A stretch of DNA of 15,350 bases from CANHEE01 sp043777755 (GTDB lineage: Bacteria > Bacteroidota > Bacteroidia > Chitinophagales > Saprospiraceae). Below the pieces are notes generated by a model. The model was not told the origin of the DNA and made no database searches. It was given only the letters and a program-made list of their open reading frames with translations. Positions 1 to 7,200 of this stretch are shown one piece after another. Both the position numbers and the translations under genes were made by a program. The stretch lies in contig JAYWHK010000006.1 of NCBI GenBank assembly GCA_043777755.1, positions 1 to 15,350 of the forward strand, written 5' to 3'. Positions within the stretch are counted from its first letter, which is position 1. The number at the start of each line of letters is the position of its first letter.

Positions 1-84
1 AAGGAGCGTCTAAACGCAAAAGTATGGTGACATATACAAACTTTAGAAGGGCTGGTTAAATTAGATCCTTAGGGAAATGACATT

Positions 85-101
85 GGACTAAAGTCGCCCC
101 T
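85..101. repeat. Short palindrome with CCCCTA tail, possible degraded intergenic repeat
   Basis: The sequence GACT-AA-AGTC (86-95) is a short perfect inverted repeat followed by GCCCCTAC. It resembles the palindromic GGACTAAAGTCC-type intergenic repeats that I recall from Bacteroidota genomes, but the arm is only four base pairs and only one copy is visible here. The surrounding stretch from 1 to 148 holds no gene I can identify. A reading frame open at the left edge runs to a stop at 57-59, but its 18 codons are too few to assign. Confidence 0.2.
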
Positions 102-148
102 ACAGTTCCACAAAAATTTTAAAAGGATCATATTTTTTAAGCAATAAA

Positions 149-180
149 TTTGTATAAAAGAAAATATAGCATTATCTTTG
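149..180 (+). promoter_or_regulatory. Bacteroidota-type promoter of rpmI
   Basis: TTTG at 149-152 is followed after exactly 20 bases by TATCTTTG at 173-180. This matches both halves of the Bacteroidota housekeeping consensus TTTG-N19-21-TAnnTTTG. Transcription would start near 187, leaving a leader of about 60 bases before the rpmI ATG at 247. A start codon at 178 would overlap the -7 element, so the longer reading frame is not the real gene. Confidence 0.8.
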
Positions 181-246
181 CAGCCTTGTTGGGAAAACTA
201 TGTTTTTTCAATAAATATTATTCAAATTTTTTTAAATTTTGTAATT

Positions 247-441
247 ATGCCAAAAATTAAAACACACTCAAGCGCAAAAAAACGCTTTAAAGTGACGGGC
301 AGTGGTAAAATCAAACGTCCACGTGCAAACACAAGTCACTTGATGCGTAACAAGAGTGGTAAGTCAAAGTTGAAAAACCGTGAATACGGTTTAGTTTCTG
401 CTGCGGATACTCCTCGCGTAAGAGCAATGATGGTTATCTAA
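247..441 (+). CDS. rpmI: 50S ribosomal protein L35
   Basis: Encodes a 64-residue, very basic protein that is a structural component of the large ribosomal subunit. The start MPKIKTHSSAKKRFKVTGSG and the following KIKRPRANTSHL are the family hallmark, and the length matches normal L35 (about 65 residues). The ATG at 247 is chosen because the protein begins there with the conserved MPK and because the upstream in-frame alternatives overlap the promoter. rplT follows after an unusually long gap of 190 bases. In many bacteria infC lies directly upstream of rpmI, but no recognisable IF-3 end is visible in the 246 bases available, and a strong promoter lies there instead. Identification is secure. 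Confidence 0.97.
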   Translation: MPKIKTHSSAKKRFKVTGSGKIKRPRANTSHLMRNKSGKSKLKNREYGLVSAADTPRVRAMMVI

Positions 442-509
442 GAGAAGCCAAAAATGTAAAATCGCAAAATGCGATGCAAATTTATTTTTTAACGAGAACG
501 GAGTTCAAG

Positions 510-529
510 CAATTTTTTACAAAAAATTG
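510..529. repeat. Perfect 9-bp inverted repeat in the rpmI-rplT spacer
   Basis: CAATTTTTT (510-518) and AAAAAATTG (521-529) are exact reverse complements separated by AC. The site lies in the 190-base spacer between the two ribosomal protein genes. As RNA it would be a weak, A/U-only hairpin. It could be part of the leader by which L20 represses its own operon in other bacteria, or simply chance in AT-rich DNA. I see no matching promoter in this spacer, so both genes are probably read from the promoter at 149-180. Confidence 0.4.
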
Positions 530-631
530 TTCATAAGTAGAAAATGGTTTTTAAAATGAAAAATTAAATTTCATTACCATAACTCTTTGACAATCAAACT
601 ATTGCGCTTCGTTGTACTAAACATTTTTAAA

Positions 632-976
632 ATGCCACGTTCAGTAAATCACGTAGCGTCACGTGCAAGACGCAAAAAGGTAATGAAAGCAGCGAGAGGT
701 TTTTATGGCGCTCGCTCAAAAGTTTTAACCGTAGCAAAGCACACTTTAGACCGTGCAATGGCTTACGCTTACGAACACCGTAAAGCAAAGAAACGTGCTT
801 TCCGTCGTTTGTGGATTGTCCGTATCAATGCGGGCGCACGTCCATTAGGATTTTCTTATTCTCGCTTAATCAATGCGTTATCTACAAAAGGTATCGAATT
901 GAACCGTAAAGTTTTGGCGGATTTGGCGATGAACCACCCAGCTACTTTCAAGGCTATCGTTGATAGTGTGAGATAG
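632..976 (+). CDS. rplT: 50S ribosomal protein L20
   Basis: Encodes a 114-residue basic protein of the large ribosomal subunit, needed early in its assembly and in several bacteria also an autogenous repressor of its own operon. The N-terminus MPRSVNHVASRARRKKVMK, then AARGFYGARSKV, AKRAFRRLWIVRINAGAR-like sequence and the C-terminal ELNRKVLADLA are all typical of L20, and the length is normal. The ATG at 632 is preferred because the family starts with MPR. The in-frame extension upstream to 587 is unrelated sequence. It forms an operon with rpmI and is followed by a strong hairpin terminator at 1010-1053. Confidence 0.97.
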   Translation: MPRSVNHVASRARRKKVMKAARGFYGARSKVLTVAKHTLDRAMAYAYEHRKAKKRAFRRLWIVRINAGARPLGFSYSRLINALSTKGIELNRKVLADLAMNHPATFKAIVDSVR

Positions 977-1009
977 ATTTAAATTTTTCTTTCAAGGAAA
1001 ATTCAATGT

Positions 1010-1053
1010 AAAACTCCGATTTTTTGCTTCTGCAAAAACTCGGAGTTTTTTTG
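1010..1053 (+). terminator. Rho-independent terminator of the rpmI-rplT operon
   Basis: AAAACTCCGATTTTTTGC pairs with GCAAAAACTCGGAGTTTT around the loop TTC, with one mismatch near the middle, and is followed by a run of seven T. The A-run on the left means it could also act on the opposite strand. Confidence 0.85.
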
Positions 1054-1060
1054 TTTATCC

Positions 1061-1087
1061 GCAGACGGAAGCTCCAGCTTGCGTCGA
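1061..1087. repeat. REP-like palindromic element
   Basis: GACGGAAGCT (1064-1073) and AGCTTGCGTC (1076-1085) form a ten-base-pair hairpin with a single mismatch and the loop CC. It lies just behind the rplT terminator and is much more GC-rich than the surrounding intergenic DNA. Compact GC-rich imperfect palindromes between genes are typical of repetitive extragenic elements. Only this copy is present in the window, so the repeat status is inferred. Confidence 0.45.
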
Positions 1088-1202
1088 AACTATAAGTTAT
1101 TTAATGTTTGGAATGGTCTGGAATAGTTCTAACTAATTGAAAAACAATACAACAATTACAAAATTTTAGAACAATGTACTAAATAATTTTCAATTAAAAA
1201 AC

Positions 1203-2060
1203 ATGAAAAAAACACTCCTTTTTTTATTCTTTTTTATTCAAATCAATCATCTTTTTGCTCAGAAAGACACCCTAAAAGTAATGGTTTATAAGGGATTTTC
1301 TTTTGAAAAAGAAAGAGTATTGAACTCTCCTTATCGCATTTTTATGAGTGCTGGCGGTGTTTTAGGAAATCCTGTTATGGCTTTTATTGATACAGCAACC
1401 ATCAAAACAAGTAAAGACAGTCTAAAAGCTGAAAAATTTGCAAAAAATTATTTTTTAAAAGCACAAAAAGACTATTTCAATATGATTTATAAGAAAATTC
1501 CTGATTTTTCAGGACTTGATTTTTCAGATAAACTGTTGAATAGTAGTGATTTTTATGAGAAAAAAACCATTATTTATTTTTTCTCCGCTTCTTCGCAAGC
1601 AAGTTTTGATAAGTTAGAAACTGTGAAAAGATTGCATCAAAAATACGCATCAAAAGGCTATCGTTTTTTGATTATTTCGCCTAATTCGAGAACTGAATTA
1701 ATGCAATATGGGCTTTTGCAAGGCTTGCCCTACCCTATTTTGGCTGAACAAAGCTATATTTTTTCTACTTATTGTCAAAATCTTATCAAACCATTTTTTG
1801 TCATGGCAGATGAAAAAGGAATTGTTCAAAAGGTTTTTGTGTATTCAGCATCAAATGATGGCAACGCTGCTGACCTCGACCCCGAAGACGAAATCATATT
1901 TGACCCTAAAATGCCACCAAAAGAGTTGGAAAATGCGTTCAAGCAAATAGCTCAAAAATCTATTGTCCTACAAGTAAAAGACGCTATGACAATACTGAAC
2001 GATAAAGACTATTACTGGAATCTTGTAGATACATACCTGAACAACAACATAAAACGGTGA
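1203..2060 (+). CDS. Exported thioredoxin-fold protein lacking the CxxC site
   Basis: Encodes 285 residues beginning with a typical signal peptide: MKK, a hydrophobic stretch to about residue 18, and an FAQ cleavage region near 20. It should therefore act in the envelope. Residues about 118-215 read like a TlpA/peroxiredoxin-type thioredoxin fold: a beta strand KKTIIYFFSAS, a helix ending KYASKGYRFLIISP, a P197 in IKPFFVMADEKG at the position of the cis-proline strand, and the VQKVFV strand. At the place where the active-site CxxC should sit the sequence is SASSQAS (128-134), so thiol-disulfide exchange by the usual mechanism looks impossible. Cys191 is the only cysteine outside the signal peptide. 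The C-terminal acidic stretch and helix (220-285) are not recognised. No clear promoter precedes it. It is flanked by complete transcription units and appears monocistronic. The specific function is unknown. Confidence 0.75.
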   Translation: MKKTLLFLFFFIQINHLFAQKDTLKVMVYKGFSFEKERVLNSPYRIFMSAGGVLGNPVMAFIDTATIKTSKDSLKAEKFAKNYFLKAQKDYFNMIYKKIPDFSGLDFSDKLLNSSDFYEKKTIIYFFSASSQASFDKLETVKRLHQKYASKGYRFLIISPNSRTELMQYGLLQGLPYPILAEQSYIFSTYCQNLIKPFFVMADEKGIVQKVFVYSASNDGNAADLDPEDEIIFDPKMPPKELENAFKQIAQKSIVLQVKDAMTILNDKDYYWNLVDTYLNNNIKR

Positions 2061-2098
2061 TTTTTTACTAAAATCTTTTATAATCCTATAAAAAATCT

Positions 2099-2106
2099 TA
2101 TTTTTG
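2099..2106 (+). promoter_or_regulatory. Probable -7 element of the mutase gene
   Basis: TATTTTTG matches TAnnTTTG exactly. The expected -33 position shows only TTTT (2076-2079, 19 bases upstream), so the upstream half is weak. Transcription from here would begin near 2113 and gives a short leader to the ATG at 2140. The in-frame TTG at 2104 lies inside this element and is therefore an unlikely start. Confidence 0.5.
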
Positions 2107-2139
2107 TCCGCCCAACCAATCACTAAAACCATTTTTATT

Positions 2140-3273
2140 ATGAGTAATGATTTTTTATTCGCTGATTTTCAGCAAGTTACAGCAGAACAATGGCAAGCGC
2201 AAATCGAAAAAGACCTCAAAGGGAAATCTTTTGACGACCTTCGTTGGCATTTGGGCGATGATTTTGTTGTAGCACCTTTTTATACAAGTGCGGATAATCC
2301 TGTAAAAAAACAAGCGTTTTCGACTTCCGCAGATTGGGAAATTTCGGAAACTATTGAGGTCGAAAATGAAGATTACAAAGCAGCAAATCGCCTTGCGCTC
2401 GATGCGCTCATGGGTGGTGCAAATGCGCTTGAATTCATTATATCTTACAATACATCTGCCACAGAAATGGACGTTTTGCTCAAAGGTATTGAGCTTTCGT
2501 ATATCTCAACACACTTTTTTTATACAGGAAAAAAAATAAATCAAGCGCAGAAAAAAATAGAACATTTTTATACCATTGCTCAAAAAAGAGGCGAAAATAC
2601 AGATACTTTAAGAGGTTCTTTGCACGTTGCGCCATTGGGTCATGCGCCGAATTGGGATAAAGTAGCCGAAACTTGTGCTTGGTTTTCGACACACTTGCCA
2701 GCCTTCAAATGTATTACAATCAATGGACGTTCTTTTCATACAGAGCCAGAATATGTTGGCGAAGAATTGGGCAAAACCTTGTGCCTTGCAAATGATTTTT
2801 TTAACCATTTGACGGATAGAAATTATACGCCTTCGCAAGTCAATCAAATGCTTCAATTGTCGATTTCTGTGGATAAAAGTTATTTTATCAACATCGCCAA
2901 AATACGGGCTTTGAAATTATTATATTTAAATTTAATGAAAGCGTATCATATTGAAAATGAATCAGTTGCACCAATTGAAGCGCATTTTGCACCGCTTTCT
3001 TTTGATAAAAATGTGAATACCAATATGATTCGTGCCACGACAATGGCATTGTCTGCCGTTTCTGGTGGTGTAGCCCGTTTGAATGTATTGCCTTCCGAGC
3101 CAACCAATACGCCTTTTTCACGCCGAATCGCTCGAAATGTACAACATTTACTCAAAATGGAGAGCTATTTGGACAAAGTGGCAGACCCTTCCGCAGGAAG
3201 TTATTACATCGAACAATTGACCGAAATGATAGCAAGCAAGGCTTGGGATTATTTTATATATACATTAGATTGA
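2140..3273 (+). pseudogene. mutA: Methylmalonyl-CoA mutase small subunit, C-terminally truncated
   Basis: Methylmalonyl-CoA mutase interconverts succinyl-CoA and (R)-methylmalonyl-CoA. The small subunit pairs with the cobalamin-binding large subunit and is not itself catalytic. The N-terminus MSNDFLFADFQQVTAEQW, the DLKGKSFDDLRW motif and the late ADPSAGSYYIEQLTEMIASKAW block are typical of the mutase beta chain. The frame ends only a few residues after this block (AWDYFIYTLD, stop), giving 377 residues. The family normally continues after the AW with a helix, a glycine-rich turn and a further 70 or more residues, and mutB usually follows directly. Neither is present, and no other reading frame after 3250 continues the homology. 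A promoter for xisH begins 8 bases after the stop. I infer that the gene was cut by insertion or deletion when xisHI arrived. A functional short form is less likely. The ATG at 2140 is chosen for its family match. Confidence 0.75.
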
Positions 3274-3280
3274 GAAAAAC

Positions 3281-3311
3281 TTGTATAAACCAAATAAAAT
3301 ATGTATTTTTG
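3281..3311 (+). promoter_or_regulatory. Promoter of xisHI
   Basis: TTG at 3281-3283, then 20 bases, then TATTTTTG at 3304-3311 fits the Bacteroidota consensus. Expected transcription start is near 3318, with a short leader before the xisH ATG at 3335. It lies almost directly on the stop codon of the truncated mutase gene, so it appears to have come with the xis genes. Confidence 0.65.
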
Positions 3312-3334
3312 TCTTAAAAAATTAATTAAAATTT

Positions 3335-3748
3335 ATGGCAAGAGATTTATTACATAAAATTGTGAAAGAGGCATTGTTGAAAGACGGTTGGACAATAACT
3401 CACGATCCTTATCGTTTTGAAGATTATGATCCTGAATGGGAAATTGATTTCGGTGCAGAAAAAATTATTGCGGCTGAACGAGGTTTAGAAAAAATAGCTG
3501 TTGAAGTAAAATCTTTTTTAGAATTATCTTTTGCCAATGAATTTCACAAAATCTTAGGACAGTACCTCAACTATACATCAGGTTTGAAAAGACTTGAACC
3601 AGAAAGAGTACTTTTTGTTGCTGTACCATTCACTGTTTATGAAGAAGATTTCCAACGAAAAGGCATCCAAAACTCAGTTTTAGACTATAATGTAAAAATT
3701 CTTGTTTTTGATAAAAATAAAAAAGAAATATTAGAATGGAAAAATTAA
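3335..3748 (+). CDS. xisH: XisH family protein (PD-(D/E)XK-like nuclease fold)
   Basis: Encodes 137 residues of the XisH family, named after the fdxN element excision controlling factor of heterocyst-forming cyanobacteria. The family is thought to have a restriction-endonuclease-like fold. Visible features fit: D38 in EIDFGAEK, the segment AAERGLEKIAVEVKSF with E57-V-K59 as the ExK pair, and GQYLNY with Q76 as the motif that often follows it. The acidic/lysine triad is intact, so nuclease activity is possible, but it has not been shown by this sequence. Its stop overlaps the start of xisI by 13 bases, which is the usual gene pair and suggests translational coupling. No nifD or fdxN gene or excisable element is visible nearby, so the historical excision role probably does not apply. 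Family assignment is confident, biological role uncertain. Confidence 0.9.
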   Translation: MARDLLHKIVKEALLKDGWTITHDPYRFEDYDPEWEIDFGAEKIIAAERGLEKIAVEVKSFLELSFANEFHKILGQYLNYTSGLKRLEPERVLFVAVPFTVYEEDFQRKGIQNSVLDYNVKILVFDKNKKEILEWKN

Positions 3749-4095
3749 ACTCTAAAATCAAAAAGTACCAAAAAGTACTAGCTTCTTATATTGAAACACT
3801 TGCAGCAGAGCGTAATCAATCACTTGGTTCGAGCAAAGGCTATCTGCCTATTACGGATTTTATACACCACCAATTCCAACTCGTCCAAGCAACTTGGATA
3901 GGCAGTAAATATCACTATAAAGTACTATTGCATCTAAGTATTCATCACGAAACAGGTAACATTTGGGTTATGCAAAACAACACCGAATTAGACTTAGAGC
4001 AAGATTTTCAAGTAATGAATATCACAAAATCTTCTATTGTATTAGGATTCCGCTCCGAAGAAATGAGAGCGTTGTCTAATTATGCAGTTTCGTGA
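3736..4095 (+). CDS. xisI: XisI family protein
   Basis: Encodes 119 residues of the XisI family, the constant partner of XisH. The conserved central and C-terminal features are present: LHLSIHHETGNIWVMQNNTE (family pattern H-x-x-I with GKIWI and a following TE) and IVLGFRSEEMR near the end (family pattern DIVLGFxxPxxR). The length is normal. It overlaps the end of xisH, so the two are almost certainly co-translated. No terminator is obvious after it. The pair is often described only as excision controlling factors. A toxin-antitoxin or defence role has been a natural guess because of the nuclease-like partner, but nothing here proves it. Confidence 0.9.
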   Translation: MEKLNSKIKKYQKVLASYIETLAAERNQSLGSSKGYLPITDFIHHQFQLVQATWIGSKYHYKVLLHLSIHHETGNIWVMQNNTELDLEQDFQVMNITKSSIVLGFRSEEMRALSNYAVS

Positions 4096-4161
4096 TATTT
4101 TTTACTATTTTGGTTGTTTTAGCGTATCTTTTTTTATTTCGTCGTAATATTATTCCAATCG

Positions 4162-4192
4162 TTTTCATTTTTTCAAAATAATTGTACTTTTA
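4162..4192 (+). promoter_or_regulatory. Weak candidate promoter of the metalloprotease gene
   Basis: TACTTTTA at 4185-4192 matches seven of eight positions of TAnnTTTG, and TTTT at 4162-4165 lies 19 bases upstream. It would leave a leader of about 30 bases before the ATG at 4228. The rest of the 132-base spacer after xisI shows no other signal. Confidence 0.3.
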
Positions 4193-4227
4193 CCAATTAT
4201 TAAAAAATATATACAATTCTTGAAATT

Positions 4228-7200
4228 ATGAATTTTATAAAAAGCCTATTGGTTCTCTTTTGCCTACAAACAACACTTTTTGCACAAAATAATTTTTGGA
4301 AAAAAAGTGACGAAAGCCGTATTCCTTCATCGTTAAAAACCCAACGACAAATCATTCCTCAACTTTACAAAGTCGTGGAATTGGATTTTGATGCTTTGAA
4401 AAAAACATTGGCAAACGCACCAAAGCGTTTTGCTCAAAATGCTCAAAATCAGTCTGTTGTGATTGAAATTCCTTTTCCTGATGGTTCTTTCCAACAGTTT
4501 CGAGTAGAAGAAGCGTCGGTTATGCACGACGATTTGCAAGCAAAATATCCTTCCATTCGTTCTTTTGCAGCTTATGGCGTGACGAATCGCTACAATACCA
4601 TGCGTTGTGAGTATTCTGAGAATGGTTTTTCAGCAATGATTTTCTGTCCAGAAGCGACTTATTTTATTGATACTTATGCAAAAAACAACACAAATTTTTA
4701 TGTTGTTTACGATAAAAAAGATTTTACTACAGACAAAAAAATGGATTGTGGTTTTATCAATAGTCCTGATAATGAAGAGATTAACCACGCTGATGAGGAC
4801 AGAACAGGCGACGGAATGTTGAGAACTTACCGTTTGGCATTGGCTTGTACTGCCGAATATGGTACTTTTTGTGGTGGCACAGTGCCAAAAGTAATGGCGG
4901 CTTTTAACAAATCCATGACCCGTGTGAATGGCATTTACGAAAGAGAATTTTCCATCACGATGAAGATAGTTCCCAAAAATGATACCTTGATTTTTTTCAA
5001 TGCTACGACTGACCCTTATACAAATACAAGTGGATCTACCATGCTTGGTCAAAACCAAACTACTTGTACGCAGCGTATTGGTTCAGCTAATTTTGACATT
5101 GGACACGTCTTTTCGACAGGTGGCGGCGGTGTCGCACAACCACAAGGCCCTTGTAACAACAGCAACAAAGCTCGTGGTGTGACAGGTTCGAGTTCCCCAG
5201 TAAATGACCCTTTTGATGTAGATTATGTAGCCCATGAAATGGGACATCAGTTCAGTGCTGACCATACTTTTAACAACAGTTGTAGTAATAATGTTGCTTC
5301 GGGCAGTGCTTATGAGCCTGGTAGTGGCTCTACTATTATGGCTTATGCTGGGATTTGTTCGCCAAATGTACAGAACAATAGTGATGCTTATTTTCATGTT
5401 CAAAGTATTATTCAAATCAATGCTTACTCCGTAACAGGTGGTGGAAATGCTTGTCCGCAAAAAACAAGTACAGGAAATACCAATCAGCCAACTGCTTCTG
5501 CTGGTGCGGATTATCAGATTCCTCGCAATACACCTTTTGAGCTAATTGGTAGTGGTTCTGATGCCGACAACGACCCAATTACGTACTGTTGGGAGCAATT
5601 TGATAGAGAAACTGCGCCACAAGCACCCAAAGCAACAAATACCAGTGGACCTGCGTTTCGTTCTCTTTTTCCAAAAATATCGAACACCCGTGTTTTTCCA
5701 AACATAGACAATATTGTAAAAAACACCAACAATACTTGGGAAGTTTTGGCTGGTGTCAATCGAAAATATAATTTTAGAGTCACCACTCGTGACAACCACA
5801 ATGGTTTTGGGCGTGCCAATTTTGACCAAATGACCATCAACGTCAATGCTTCGGCGGGACCTTTTTTAGTCACCGCACCAAATACCGCAGTGTCTTGGGA
5901 AGTTTTGACAAACCAAACCGTTACTTGGAATGTTGCAACGACTGATGTTGCGCCTGTCAATACGCCGTTGGTGGATATTTTACTTTCAACTGATGGTGGC
6001 TACACTTACCCAGATACCATTGCTACAAAAGTACCGAACAATGGTTCATATACCATCAAAGTACCCAATAAAGCAAGTAAAACAGCTCGAATCAAGGTAA
6101 AAGGTTCTGGAAATATCTTTTTTGACATTTCTAATGCTAATTTTGAAATAAAATTGCCGCCTGCACCAATTTTTGTAATGGATCCTACTGTACAAAATAT
6201 TGGTGTTTGCAAAACGCAAAAAGATTCTGCATCATTCGATGTTGTATTTACAGCGTTGGCTGGTTTTAAAGAAAATGTAAAAATTACGACAAAAAATGTT
6301 CCTACAGGCGCAAAAATTACACTTTCCGCAGATACTTTAACACCAAATGCTACGATTAAAGTCATTTTATACGATTTAAAAAATGCAACAAATGGCGTTT
6401 TTCCAATGCAAATCGTAGGAACGAGTGCTACAAAAAAAGATTCTGTAACGATTCCAACAAGTATTTTTGATGGCATTCCTGCTGTTGCAAAATTACTTTC
6501 TCCACTTGATTTTAAAGGAATTTCTTTGAAAAATGATGTTTTAAAATGGAAAAAAACAGCAAATACAAATCGTTATGTTCTCGAAATTAGCAAAGATTTT
6601 CTTTTCAAAAACATTGATGAAACCGCAAACGTAAGTGATACTTTTTTTTCTCCAACAAAATTACAATTGGCAAGCGTTTATTTTTGGAGAGTAAAAGCTA
6701 AAAATACGTGTGCAGATGCGGATTTTTCACAAACTGGTGCATTTCAAACAATGGAACAGGTTTGTAATGATTTTTCACCAACAACATTGCCTTTGGTTAT
6801 TCCTGACAATGCGCTTTTCAATCAAAATTTGGATATTTCTGTTGCTGGCATGAAAAAAGTGTCAAGTATTGAAGCAAAATTAACTGTAACACACAGTTAT
6901 GTTTCGGATTTAATAGTGACACTTGAAAGTCCTGATGCAAAAAAAGCGGTCTTAGTTTCCAACCAATGCACAAGCAATGACAACATTGATGCGACGTTTA
7001 CAGATGCTGGCGTGGCGTTGCTTTGTACGAATCTTCCTGCGGTCAAAGGAAATGTAAAGCCAAAAGATGCCTTTTCTATTTTTAAAGGAATTTCAGCCAA
7101 TGGACTTTGGAAACTGAATATACAAGACGACGACGAAACAGGTTCGGGCGGTGCAGCAAACATCGTTAATTTGAAAGTTTGCTCTGAAGATACCGTTGAT

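Noticed and set aside
3..59. Open reading frame entering from the left edge (18 codons ending RRAG)
   Set aside because: Too short to identify, and an open frame at an edge is expected by chance. It does not resemble the end of IF-3.
178..246. Upstream extension of the L35 frame
   Set aside because: It starts inside the -7 promoter element and does not resemble L35, which begins with MPK at 247.
587..631. Upstream extension of the L20 frame
   Set aside because: L20 proteins begin MPR, as found at 632. The preceding residues are not family-like.
1134..1196. Inverted repeat TAATTGAAAA...TTTTCAATTA before the thioredoxin-fold gene
   Set aside because: The ten-base arms match exactly but are separated by 43 bases and nearly all A/T, so chance is a sufficient explanation.
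2104..2139. Upstream TTG start for the mutase small subunit
   Set aside because: The codon lies within TATTTTTG, the likely -7 element. The family match begins at MSNDFLFADF.
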